A stretch of 64,000 nt of DNA. It comes from Brachyspira innocens ATCC 29796 (GTDB taxonomy: Bacteria; Spirochaetota; Brachyspiria; Brachyspirales; Brachyspiraceae). Shown here piece after piece: positions 17,003 to 24,976 of this stretch. How positions within the stretch are numbered: position 1 is the first letter of the stretch; each line of letters begins with the position of its first letter. The translations under genes were made by a program, and so were the position numbers. The notes under the pieces are model-generated. The model was not told the origin of the DNA, searched no databases, and saw only the letters and a list, made by a program, of their open reading frames with translations. Location: assembly GCF_000384655.1 (NCBI RefSeq), contig NZ_ARQI01000123.1, positions 1-64,000 on the forward strand, written 5' to 3'.

Positions 17003-18811
17003 ATGGCTAAAAAAGAAGTAAAATTTATGCTAACAGCATTCAGAGATGGTTTTCAGTCCGTTTATGGTGCTAGAGTATTATCTAAGGATTTTATGCCTGC
17101 AGTAGAGGCTTTTGTTAAAGCAGGCGTTACATATTTTGAATCAGGCGGCGGTGCAACTTTCCAAAGTGCTTTTTTCTACAATCAGGAAAATGCTTTTGAT
17201 GTAATGGATACTTTCAGAAAAACAGTAGGTCCAGATGTTAACTTACAAACATTAGCAAGAGGTGTAAACGTAGTTGGTTTGGAATCTCAGCCTAGAGAAA
17301 TGATAAAAATGCATGCTCAGTTATTCAAAAAACATGGTGTTACAACTATTAGAAACTTTGACGCTTTAAACGATGTTAATAACCTTATTTTCAGCGGTAA
17401 ATGCATTAAAGAAGCTGGATTAAAACACCAAGTATGTGTTAGTATGATGGCTTTGCCTCCTGGATGCGAAGGTGCCCATGATGCTGCTTTTTATGCAAAA
17501 GTATTAAAACAAATTAAAGATAATGTTGAATTTGATTCAGTATGTTTTAAAGATGCTTCAGGTACTTCAACTCCTCAAGTTGTTTATGATACAGTTAAAG
17601 AAGCTAGAAAACTTTTAGGTTCTGATATGCATATACAAGTTCACAGCCATGAAACAGCTGGTATAGGTGCTGTTCAGTACAGAGCTGCATTAGATGCAGG
17701 TGCTGATTGTATAGACCTTTCAGCTGCTCCAGTATCAGGCGGTACTTGTCAAACAGACTTAATAGTTATGTGGCATGCTTTAAGAGGAACTGAATATGAA
17801 TTAAATATTGATATAGATAAAATCAGAGAAGCAGAAGAAGTATTTAAAGACTGTATGAAAGATTATTTCTTACCGCCAGAAAGCAGAACAGTAGAGCCTA
17901 TGATTCCATTTGCTCCAATGCCGGGCGGTGCTTTAACTGCTAATACTCAAATGATGAGAGATATTAATGTAATGAACAGATTCCCAGAAGTTATAAAAGC
18001 TATGACTGAAGTGGTAAAAAAAGGCGGTTTTGGTACTTCTGTAACTCCAGTATCTCAATTCTATTTCCAACAAGCATTTAATAATGTAATGCAGGGTAAT
18101 TGGAAAAAAATAGCTGATGGATATGGTAAAATGGTATTAGGATATTTTGGTAAAACTCCTTCTACTCCAGACCCAGAAATAGTAAAAATAGCAAGCGAGC
18201 AATTAGGTTTACAGCCTACAACTGAACTTGCTATGGATATAGATGATAAAAACCCTAAAAAAGGAAGAAAAGCTGCAGAACAGGCTTTAAAAGATGCTGG
18301 TATCACAGATCTTTCAGATGAAAATGTATTTATAGCTGCTGCTTGTAAAGAAAAAGGTATACAGTTCCTTAAAGGCGAAGCTAAACTTGGTATCAGAAAA
18401 AATGCTCCTAATGCTGCTTCTTCTGGTTCTTCTCAAGCTGCAAGCAATGAAGTTACAGTTACTGTAGGCGGTTCAAGCTATGGAATAAAAATAGAAAACG
18501 GTAAAGCTATAGTTGACGGAGTAAGTTATGACTATACTATTAAAGACGGTATAGCTGCTGGTGCTTCTCAGGCTGCTGCTCCTGCTTCTTCAGGTTCTGC
18601 TACTCCAGTTACAGCTGGTTTACCTGGTACTGTATTAAAAATAGTAGCTCCAGTAGGAACACAAGTTCAAGATGGTTCTACAGTATTAATAGTAGAAGCT
18701 ATGAAAATGGAAGTAGAAATAAAATCTTCTGCTAATGGTGTTGTTAAAGAAGTTAAAGTTAAACCAGGAGACGCTGTAGTTGCTGGTCAGGAATTGGCTA
18801 TTGTAGGCTGA
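17003..18811 (+). CDS. oadA: Oxaloacetate decarboxylase alpha chain with biotin carrier domain
   Basis: The alpha chain transfers the carboxyl group of oxaloacetate to its own biotin. The 602-residue protein has an N-terminal carboxyltransferase TIM barrel ([52 protein letters not shown]), the conserved PASTE-like linker domain, and an Ala/Ser/Pro-rich hinge near 520-535. The C-terminal biotinyl domain has EAMKME with the biotinylated Lys at residue 568. The first barrel motif begins at residue 11. The three genes make a complete pump that couples decarboxylation to Na+ export and links pyruvate and oxaloacetate metabolism to a sodium gradient. An AAGGAG ribosome-binding site precedes the start. 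Confidence 0.95.
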   Translation: MAKKEVKFMLTAFRDGFQSVYGARVLSKDFMPAVEAFVKAGVTYFESGGGATFQSAFFYNQENAFDVMDTFRKTVGPDVNLQTLARGVNVVGLESQPREMIKMHAQLFKKHGVTTIRNFDALNDVNNLIFSGKCIKEAGLKHQVCVSMMALPPGCEGAHDAAFYAKVLKQIKDNVEFDSVCFKDASGTSTPQVVYDTVKEARKLLGSDMHIQVHSHETAGIGAVQYRAALDAGADCIDLSAAPVSGGTCQTDLIVMWHALRGTEYELNIDIDKIREAEEVFKDCMKDYFLPPESRTVEPMIPFAPMPGGALTANTQMMRDINVMNRFPEVIKAMTEVVKKGGFGTSVTPVSQFYFQQAFNNVMQGNWKKIADGYGKMVLGYFGKTPSTPDPEIVKIASEQLGLQPTTELAMDIDDKNPKKGRKAAEQALKDAGITDLSDENVFIAAACKEKGIQFLKGEAKLGIRKNAPNAASSGSSQAASNEVTVTVGGSSYGIKIENGKAIVDGVSYDYTIKDGIAAGASQAAAPASSGSATPVTAGLPGTVLKIVAPVGTQVQDGSTVLIVEAMKMEVEIKSSANGVVKEVKVKPGDAVVAGQELAIVG

Positions 18812-18842
18812 TAATGATGCTTGTTGTAAGGAGATAAAAATA

Positions 18843-20219
18843 ATGAGAAAAATATTTTTAGTATTTGCACTTGTCTTTATGACTGCATCAGTAGTGCTTC
18901 CTCAGGAAAGTGCTCAGAAACCCCTTAATATAAAAGATTCGCTTATTTCTTTAGCTAGAAATACTGCTTTCGGAGGTCTTTTTCCTAGAAGCGAACAGGA
19001 AATAGCAGAAGCTCAGGCTAAAGCTGAAAGCAGCAAACAAGAAAAATATCAAACTAAATTAAATGATATTAAAGTAAAATCTGTTCCGCTATGGCAGAAT
19101 CTTATAATGATTTGTGTGGGATTAGTTTTAGTTTATCTTGCTATAGCTAAAGGTTTTGAACCATTACTTCTTATTCCTATAGGTATGGGCGGTATTTTGG
19201 CTAATATTCCTATTGCTAATATTGCGGCACTTCCTGTAGTCGAAGTTATGAATGGTATACCAGTAACTTTAAGCAGCGGAGGTTTTTTAGGTCAGATATA
19301 CACTTTTGGTATTGAATCTGGATTGTTCCCATTATTCATATTCATAGGTGTTGGTGCTATGACAGATTTCGGACCACTTATTGCTAACCCTAAAACTGCA
19401 TTATTAGGTGCTGCTGCTCAAATAGGTATATTCGGTACTTTGCTTGGTGCTATGATTCTATCTGCTTATGTTCCAGTAATTTCTTTCACTTTGAAAGATG
19501 CTGCTTCTATAGGTATTATAGGAGGTGCTGACGGTCCTACTGCTATATTTACAGCTTCAAGACTTTCGCCTTCTTTATTAGGTGCTATTGCTGTTGCTGC
19601 TTATTCTTATATGGCATTGGTTCCTATTATTCAGCCTCCTATTATGAAATGGCTTACTACTGAACAGGAAAGAAAAATTGAAATGAAACAGTTACGCCCT
19701 GTAAGTAAAAGAGAAAAAATTATTTTCCCTCTTAGCGTTATAATACTTGTAGCTTTACTTTTACCTGATGCTGCTCCTCTTATTGGTGCTGTTATGTTTG
19801 GTAATTTGCTTAAAGAATCTGGTGTTACTGAGAGACTTTCAAAAACTGCTCAGAATGAATTAATAAACATTGTTACAATTATGTTAGGTTTATCAGTTGG
19901 AAGTAAATTAGCTGCTGATAAGTTCTTACGTTTTGAAACACTTGGTATATTAGTATTAGGTTTAGTAGCATTCTCTATGGGTACTGCTGGCGGTGTACTT
20001 CTTGCTAAATTAATGAATTTATTCAGCAAAGATAAAATCAATCCGCTTATTGGTGCTGCTGGTGTATCTGCTGTTCCTATGGCTGCTAGAGTTGCTAATA
20101 AAGTAGGACAGGAATCTAACCCTCATAACTTCTTACTTATGCATGCTATGGGACCAAACGTTTCTGGTGTAATTGGTTCTGCAGTTGCTGCTGGAGTACT
20201 TTTGGCTATACTTGGTTAA
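18843..20219 (+). CDS. oadB: Oxaloacetate decarboxylase beta chain (Na+-translocating)
   Basis: The integral membrane subunit that decarboxylates carboxybiotin and exports Na+. Hallmarks of the family are present: [46 protein letters not shown] and the C-terminal [18 protein letters not shown]. At 458 residues it is longer than many OadB proteins because of about 75 N-terminal residues: a hydrophobic segment that looks like a signal peptide ([15 protein letters not shown]), then a charged, helical stretch ([18 protein letters not shown]) before the first normal membrane helix. The start ATG has a good AAGGAG site, so the extension appears real. A terminator follows at 20240. Confidence 0.93.
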   Translation: MRKIFLVFALVFMTASVVLPQESAQKPLNIKDSLISLARNTAFGGLFPRSEQEIAEAQAKAESSKQEKYQTKLNDIKVKSVPLWQNLIMICVGLVLVYLAIAKGFEPLLLIPIGMGGILANIPIANIAALPVVEVMNGIPVTLSSGGFLGQIYTFGIESGLFPLFIFIGVGAMTDFGPLIANPKTALLGAAAQIGIFGTLLGAMILSAYVPVISFTLKDAASIGIIGGADGPTAIFTASRLSPSLLGAIAVAAYSYMALVPIIQPPIMKWLTTEQERKIEMKQLRPVSKREKIIFPLSVIILVALLLPDAAPLIGAVMFGNLLKESGVTERLSKTAQNELINIVTIMLGLSVGSKLAADKFLRFETLGILVLGLVAFSMGTAGGVLLAKLMNLFSKDKINPLIGAAGVSAVPMAARVANKVGQESNPHNFLLMHAMGPNVSGVIGSAVAAGVLLAILG

Positions 20220-20239
20220 TATTAAGTATTAAAAAAATT

Positions 20240-20279
20240 AAAGGTGTAAATCTTCAAGATTAGATTTGCACCTTTTTTA
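20240..20279 (+). terminator. Rho-independent terminator of the oad operon
   Basis: AAAGGTGTAAATCT pairs with AGATTTGCACCTTT around a short loop and is followed by a run of six T. Its location 20 bp after the oadB stop and the T-tract make this a clear terminator. Confidence 0.9.
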
Positions 20280-20328
20280 TTTGAATTATTTTATATGAAA
20301 GAAGCTGCAGTTGGTTTTATAGAGTTCA

Positions 20329-21285
20329 TTAAAACTCTGCACAAAAACCTTTATATTTCTCCACATAACCCACTGGATTATATGATAATTTTGCTTTTCT
20401 AAGTCCCAAATCTCCTACGTCCTGTTCTCTATTAACAAATTTAAATCTCTCATAATCGCTTACATAATTTTTTAAATTTTCTAAAAACATTCTGTTTATA
20501 GCCTGATAAGTACCTTTATAATTTCTATCTCCTCTTTCAGAGTGAACTACTATTGTATCTCTCATGCTCAAATCAGCTATTGTATATGCAGCTACTTTTT
20601 TATCAACGTATATCGCACCGCCTGCTATATTGTTTATGATATCCCAATTATCAAGTAAAGTTCTTATCATTATTGTGTCAGCTTCTGCTCTTACTTCATG
20701 TGATAATAATTTATTACTGTCAAAGGCTTCGCATTCTTCTGTGTTATTTTGAGATGCATCATTATTCTTTTTTTCTTCTTCTTCCCATTTGGCTTCAAAA
20801 TCAAGTATATCTTTTACAATAGTTTTATCTATAGGCTTGTACTCAAAATCATTTTTTATAAATTGATTATACAGATTCTTCTTATTATGGAATTTTTTTC
20901 CTGAAAGTGTAACTAGTTCATTAAAATCGTATAAATATTCCCATTCATCTCTGCTTTCTTTTACTTTTATTTTAGTAGTTTTCTCCCAAAATAAAGCAAG
21001 TTCCTTTGGTATTCTTATAACAGCTTCTCCTGATATTTCGCAAGGTCCCATATCATTGCAGAAATCAGTATTAAACCAATCTCCCACAGGTGCCCAGTAA
21101 GTAATGTATGGTGATTTCTGTCTTATCCAAACTAGCTTTTCTGTAAATGCCCACTCAAGCATATATATATCTTTAAGTCCTAGAAGATTCATAAATGTGT
21201 AATCTGCTGATTGTTCTGGTGTTATAGAAAAATATTTATGATAAAGTTCTTGTTTATCTAAACTAATAGGCTCAAAATTAAGCAT
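20329..21285 (-). CDS. DUF2156 (phosphatidylglycerol lysyltransferase C-terminal-like) protein
   Basis: A 318-residue soluble protein of the DUF2156 family, a tandem GNAT-like fold related to the aminoacyl-transfer domain of MprF. Typical features are the N-terminal FEPISLDKQELYHKYF, SADYTFMNLLGL, the YDFNELVTLSGKKFHNKKNL block near 145-160, and the late LRKAKLSYNPVGYVEKYKGF. It lacks the membrane part of MprF, so it may transfer an aminoacyl or acyl group to an unknown acceptor. An acidic linker near 175-190 (EEEEKKNNDASQNNTEECE) splits the two halves. It is transcribed alone, converging on the oad operon. Confidence 0.85.
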   Translation of the reverse strand: MLNFEPISLDKQELYHKYFSITPEQSADYTFMNLLGLKDIYMLEWAFTEKLVWIRQKSPYITYWAPVGDWFNTDFCNDMGPCEISGEAVIRIPKELALFWEKTTKIKVKESRDEWEYLYDFNELVTLSGKKFHNKKNLYNQFIKNDFEYKPIDKTIVKDILDFEAKWEEEEKKNNDASQNNTEECEAFDSNKLLSHEVRAEADTIMIRTLLDNWDIINNIAGGAIYVDKKVAAYTIADLSMRDTIVVHSERGDRNYKGTYQAINRMFLENLKNYVSDYERFKFVNREQDVGDLGLRKAKLSYNPVGYVEKYKGFCAEF

Positions 21286-21350
21286 ATATTTTTATCCTTT
21301 TTTAATTTTATTGACTATATATTATATATTAAAATTCATTAATGTAAATG

Positions 21351-21905
21351 CTATAATATCAATTTACCAATTTCAAATGCTTTATTTAATTCTTCCTTTC
21401 CTTTAATATCGCCTATATTAAATACTCCTCCTGCTATTAAATATCCTAAATCTTTCCAGCCTAGATAATTTAAAAGATATTTATAGTATTCTATTACAGG
21501 TTTAGAATTATTTTCATCATTTCCTTCTGCCGCCATAAGCATGATGCATTCTTTGTACGGCGTTTTATAATTAGGGTCTATTTCTGTAACTGCAAATAAT
21601 CTGTCTATTGCAGTTTTTAATTGTGAACTGAAAGCCCAATAATACATAGGTGAAGCTAGTACTAATATATCTGCTTCTTTATAGTGCGGATATATTTTTA
21701 GCATATCATCTTTTTGTGTGCAAGGACTTTCTTTATCTTTTCCTCCTTTTAAGCAGCCTTTACAGCCATGTATATTCATTTTATCTAAATCGAATTTTAT
21801 TATATTATTTCCGTTAAGTTTTGCTCCTTTAATAAACTCTTCTATTAATGCTTCAGTATTACCGTTTGGTCTTGGGCTTCCGTTTAATATTAGTATTTTT
21901 TTCAT
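21351..21905 (-). CDS. Flavodoxin-fold NAD(P)H-dependent FMN reductase / iron-sulfur flavoprotein-like
   Basis: A 184-residue flavoprotein. The FMN phosphate loop is LNGSPRPNGNTEAL near residues 7-20, and the isoalloxazine-binding loop is ASPMYYWAFSSQLKTAIDR. A Cys-containing segment, HGCKGCLKGGKDKESPC, resembles the cluster-binding region of iron-sulfur flavoproteins, with three Cys visible. Related proteins reduce quinones, nitro compounds or electron carriers. It is divergent from an HxlR-type regulator gene with a candidate operator between them, so it is probably that regulator's target. Confidence 0.88.
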   Translation of the reverse strand: MKKILILNGSPRPNGNTEALIEEFIKGAKLNGNNIIKFDLDKMNIHGCKGCLKGGKDKESPCTQKDDMLKIYPHYKEADILVLASPMYYWAFSSQLKTAIDRLFAVTEIDPNYKTPYKECIMLMAAEGNDENNSKPVIEYYKYLLNYLGWKDLGYLIAGGVFNIGDIKGKEELNKAFEIGKLIL

Positions 21906-21973
21906 TTTTTAACTCCTTTTACTATAAATTGTTATTGATATTATTATTATAGTATTATATATTGGTATAATCA

Positions 21974-21998
21974 AGTACTAACAAAAATGTTATATACT
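21974..21998. promoter_or_regulatory. Candidate HxlR operator in the divergent intergenic region
   Basis: AGTACTAACA (21974-21983) and TGTTATATACT (21988-21998) are inverted half-sites with a one-base offset around four A residues. It lies between the flavoprotein and HxlR genes, next to a TATAAT at 21966-21971, as expected for autoregulation and control of the neighbour. Confidence 0.45.
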
Positions 21999-22027
21999 AA
22001 CTATAAGTAAAGTAAAAGGATAGTTTC

Positions 22028-22360
22028 ATGCCAAAAGAGAGTTTGAAAGAAAAATATATGGAAGATACAGGTTTTGCCTATACTATGTCATTGATATCTG
22101 GTAAGTATAAGATGATAATATTATATATATTGTCAGAATTAAAAGTTGTAAGATATAATGAATTGAAAAGAATAATATCAGGAATATCACATAAAACATT
22201 GAGTTTAACTTTAAAAGAGTTAGAAAAAGACGATTTAGTAAGTAGAAAAGAGTATCCTCAAATACCGCCTAAAGTAGAGTATAGTCTTTCAAAAAGAGGA
22301 AAATCTTTAATACCAATACTGGATGCTATATGTGTATGGGGCGAAAAAAACAGAAAATAG
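22028..22360 (+). CDS. HxlR-family winged-helix transcriptional regulator
   Basis: A 110-residue MarR-like regulator of the HxlR family. Recognisable blocks are FAYTMSLISGKYKMIILYIL, the HTH with RYNELKRIISGISHKTLSLTLKELE, and the wing LVSRKEYPQIPPKVEYSLSKRG. Redox-sensing members such as YodB have a conserved Cys near the N-terminus; none is present here, and the only Cys is near residue 103 (AICVWG). It is divergent from the flavoprotein gene, its probable target. Confidence 0.9.
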   Translation: MPKESLKEKYMEDTGFAYTMSLISGKYKMIILYILSELKVVRYNELKRIISGISHKTLSLTLKELEKDDLVSRKEYPQIPPKVEYSLSKRGKSLIPILDAICVWGEKNRK

Positions 22361-22364
22361 TTAA

Positions 22365-22895
22365 TTATTTTCTATTTTTATTAATGAAGTTTCTTAGTCT
22401 TCTAAAAAAGTCGCTTTTACCATTTTCATCTATAAGAACATATTTTAACATAAATCTTAAATATGGGTGGTATACGTACAATGTTTCTTTTATAGTCATT
22501 CTAGTTCCGCCATTTTCAGCATCTTCTAGTATATAAGTCCATAAAGCTGTAAATTCATTTTCAGTTTTTACTATAGATATTTCACTGTTTTCTACTCTTC
22601 TTACTTCTATTAATTCCTGATATGTTCTTCTATTTGAATATGTCTGCATTATTTTTAGTTTATTTCCTTCTAATTTTTCAACACGTACTATGGATATATA
22701 TTTAAGCCAAGCAGGATAATTTTCGTAGTCTATTAGAAGATGATATAATTCATTTCTTGGTATATCAAATACCTGAGTTTTTTCTTTAGAAAAAGAAGGC
22801 GGCATTCTTTTTCCTATAACAGTTGGAAGAAATATCATAATTGCCATTAATATAAGCGGTAATATTATAAATATAGGTATTAAATATAATAACAT
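22365..22895 (-). CDS. Membrane-anchored SRPBCC-fold protein
   Basis: A 176-residue protein with one N-terminal hydrophobic helix (about 1-27) followed by a domain resembling the SRPBCC/polyketide-cyclase fold: FDIPRNELYHLLIDYENYPAW near 43-63, a beta-rich middle (KIMQTYSNRRTYQELIEV) and GGTRMTIKETLYV. The W-containing entry motif and the beta-strand pattern fit; the ligand is unknown. Its start overlaps the stop of the upstream AI-2E transporter gene by one base, so the two are translationally coupled. It may help the transporter or bind a lipid. Confidence 0.7.
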   Translation of the reverse strand: MLLYLIPIFIILPLILMAIMIFLPTVIGKRMPPSFSKEKTQVFDIPRNELYHLLIDYENYPAWLKYISIVRVEKLEGNKLKIMQTYSNRRTYQELIEVRRVENSEISIVKTENEFTALWTYILEDAENGGTRMTIKETLYVYHPYLRFMLKYVLIDENGKSDFFRRLRNFINKNRK

Positions 22896-24202
22896 TATTT
22901 TCCTCTTTTAGTTAAAGTATAAAATTTTGAATGATAGTATTTATTAAAAAAGTTCTGAACCACTAATAAAACAATTCCGCAGAATGGTACAGAGAATAAT
23001 ATTCCTAAAAATCCGAATAATACTCCTCCTATAATGGTACTAAACATTACAGCTATAGGGTGTATTTTAACAGATTTACCAAGTATTTTTGGCGCCATTA
23101 ATCCAGAATCTAGTATTTGTACAAAACCAAATATTATGCATATTTTTAAAGCCCCATGCCACCATATATTTTCTGTAATAATGCCTGCTAATAGGGCAGT
23201 TATAAATGCAGCAAATGGTCCTATAAAAGGGATATAGTTAAGAAGTCCTCTTAATAAAGCTAAAATAAAAGCGTATTTTGTATTAGTTACAGATAAAAGT
23301 ATATAGCTTATTATAAAAAATGAGAGAGCAAGTATAGTCATTCCTCTTACATAACCGTTAATAATGGAATTAGATTTTTTTATTATTTCGTTTATAGAAG
23401 TCTGCCATCTCATAGGTATTATTTTTATAATTTTTGATTTAATATTCTGAAAATCAAGCATCAAATAAAAAGTTACAAAAGGAAGTATTACAAAGTATGA
23501 AAATATTACACTAAATATTGTAGTTAAACTTGAAATGTTCTGAAATCTGAAATCTATCATTTTTTTATATATTAGCGTGAATATTCCGTCACTTCCAAAT
23601 AAAAAATCTTTTATAGAAGCAGCATCTATTGCCATATCAATATCAAAACTTTTTCCTATGGATTTATTCAATTTATCTGATATTGAAATTAATAGTGATG
23701 AAATAGAGTTGTATATTTTATCTACATACTGCGGAAGACTTCTTAATATTATTTCCATCTCTTCTATAGTTCTAGGCAGTATAAATACAAAAAATATTAC
23801 AGCAATTATAATAAGCGGAATAAAAATAAAAAGTACAGCTACTATTCTTGGAATTTTTGTCTGCATTTTTGTTATAAGAGGATCGAACATATATGCAATA
23901 AATATACCCCATATAAAAGGAGCCACTAAATAACCAGCTTCTTTAATTACCCATAAAGTAAAGAGACATAATATCAAAAATATAGAAGTTTTAGCCCATA
24001 TATATCTCCAAAATGGGATTAATGCTGCTATTAGAACAATAAATAATATAATAGGGTTTATAATTTCTCTAATTAAATAGCAAAAATAAAAAAAAGCACT
24101 TGATATTATCAAAACTAATAATATCTCTCCGCCGTTTACTAGTATTTTATTATGAGTTAATGAATTATTATTTTTATCTTTATCAAAAAAGTTGTTATTC
24201 AT
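22895..24202 (-). CDS. AI-2E/PerM family membrane transporter
   Basis: A 435-residue integral membrane protein of the AI-2E transporter (PerM, YdiK) superfamily. Roughly eight hydrophobic helices are visible. The signature LLNYIPFIGPFAAFITALLAG lies in the second half, preceded by the soluble helical region typical of this family (residues about 160-250), and the tail is LGILFSVPFCGIVLLVVQ. Family members export signals, Na+/H+ or other solutes, so the substrate is open. A charged, Asn-rich N-terminus (DKDKNNNSLTHNK) faces the cytoplasm. It forms a two-gene operon with the SRPBCC protein. Confidence 0.9.
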   Translation of the reverse strand: MNNNFFDKDKNNNSLTHNKILVNGGEILLVLIISSAFFYFCYLIREIINPIILFIVLIAALIPFWRYIWAKTSIFLILCLFTLWVIKEAGYLVAPFIWGIFIAYMFDPLITKMQTKIPRIVAVLFIFIPLIIIAVIFFVFILPRTIEEMEIILRSLPQYVDKIYNSISSLLISISDKLNKSIGKSFDIDMAIDAASIKDFLFGSDGIFTLIYKKMIDFRFQNISSLTTIFSVIFSYFVILPFVTFYLMLDFQNIKSKIIKIIPMRWQTSINEIIKKSNSIINGYVRGMTILALSFFIISYILLSVTNTKYAFILALLRGLLNYIPFIGPFAAFITALLAGIITENIWWHGALKICIIFGFVQILDSGLMAPKILGKSVKIHPIAVMFSTIIGGVLFGFLGILFSVPFCGIVLLVVQNFFNKYYHSKFYTLTKRGK

Positions 24203-24299
24203 AAAATTATTTCTGTATTTTTATTTTCTATATATTATAGTAGAATAAGGTTTTTTACAACATATTTTTAAAAAATATTATTATTTTTTAAAAAAAGGC

Positions 24300-24327
24300 T
24301 TGTTATTTTTTTTAATTATGGTATAAT
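24300..24327 (+). promoter_or_regulatory. Promoter of the tRNA-Ile/tRNA-Ala unit
   Basis: TTGTTA (24300-24305) and TATAAT (24322-24327), 16 bp apart, lie 26 bp before tRNA-Ile. The -10 is consensus; the -35 is only fair. Confidence 0.55.
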
Positions 24328-24353
24328 CTAATCCATATCGTTGATGATTAAAA

Positions 24354-24427
24354 GGGCCTGTAGCTCAGATGGCTAGAGCGTTCGACTGATAATCGAAAGG
24401 TCGGTGGTTCAATTCCTCCCAGGCCCA
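24354..24427 (+). tRNA. tRNA-Ile (anticodon GAT)
   Basis: A complete 74-nt cloverleaf: acceptor GGGCCTG/CAGGCCC, D arm GCTC/GAGC, anticodon arm TTCGA-CTGATAA-TCGAA with anticodon GAT, and T arm GGTGG-TTCAATT-CCTCC. The T stem has a T-T mismatch at its middle pair (51:63), where most tRNA-Ile have T-A. The 3' CCA is not encoded. It lies 29 bp before tRNA-Ala and is probably cotranscribed with it. Confidence 0.95.
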
Positions 24428-24456
24428 CACGCTCAGGTTCTTTATAATACATATAC

Positions 24457-24530
24457 GGGGGTTTAGCTCAGTTTGGGAGAGCGACTGCCTTGCACGCAGT
24501 AGGTCGTGGGTTCGATCCCCATAACCTCCA
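24457..24530 (+). tRNA. tRNA-Ala (anticodon TGC)
   Basis: A 74-nt cloverleaf: acceptor GGGGGTT/AACCTCC with one G-T pair, D arm GCTC/GAGC, anticodon arm ACTGC-CTTGCAC-GCAGT with anticodon TGC, and T arm GTGGG-TTCGATC-CCCAT. The 3' CCA is not encoded. The G3-T70 wobble pair, the classical identity element of alanyl-tRNA synthetase, is in place. Confidence 0.96.
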
Positions 24531-24539
24531 CATCTTTAT

Positions 24540-24577
24540 AAAACTATTCTTAAATCATTAAGGATAGTTTTTGTTTT
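24540..24577 (+). terminator. Terminator of the tRNA unit
   Basis: AAAACTATTCTTAA pairs with TTAAGGATAGTTTT with one mismatch, followed directly by TTGTTTT. It lies 10 bp after tRNA-Ala. Confidence 0.85.
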
Positions 24578-24620
24578 ATTAACATATATTATATCATCTA
24601 AATTACAGGAGGTGTTTATG

Positions 24621-24965
24621 ATGAAAAATATTATACTAATACCATTAATTATAATATCTGTTTTATTAATACCATATAATAAACTATATCCCCTCACTCA
24701 AGATGAAGAAACTTTTTTAGATGCGGCTATATTCGGTGATGAAGATGTTATAGAAAAAATTATTGCTAAAAATATTAATGTTAATGTACAAGATGATGTA
24801 GGAAATACAGCTCTTATATTAGCATGTATGGAAGGGCATATAAAAGTTGTAGAGTTATTAATTAAAGCAAATGCTGATAAGTCTATAGTAAATAAACATG
24901 GTAATGATGCTTTATTCTATGCTAAGCAAAAAAATTATAATGATATAATTAAGTTAATGGAGTAA
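24621..24965 (+). CDS. Small exported ankyrin-repeat protein
   Basis: A protein of about 114 residues with an N-terminal signal sequence (hydrophobic to about residue 22) and two to three ankyrin repeats. DVGNTALILACMEGHIKVVELL is a consensus ankyrin unit; LDAAIFGDEDVIEKIIAKN and HGNDALFYAKQKNYNDIIKLM are flanking ones. The start at ATG 24621 fits AGGAGG at 24607-24612 (8-nt spacing); ATG 24618 and GTG 24612 are also in frame. It is probably periplasmic and binds a protein partner that cannot be named. A larger relative is encoded at 58024. Confidence 0.82.
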   Translation: MKNIILIPLIIISVLLIPYNKLYPLTQDEETFLDAAIFGDEDVIEKIIAKNINVNVQDDVGNTALILACMEGHIKVVELLIKANADKSIVNKHGNDALFYAKQKNYNDIIKLME

Positions 24966-24976
24966 AATATTTAGTT

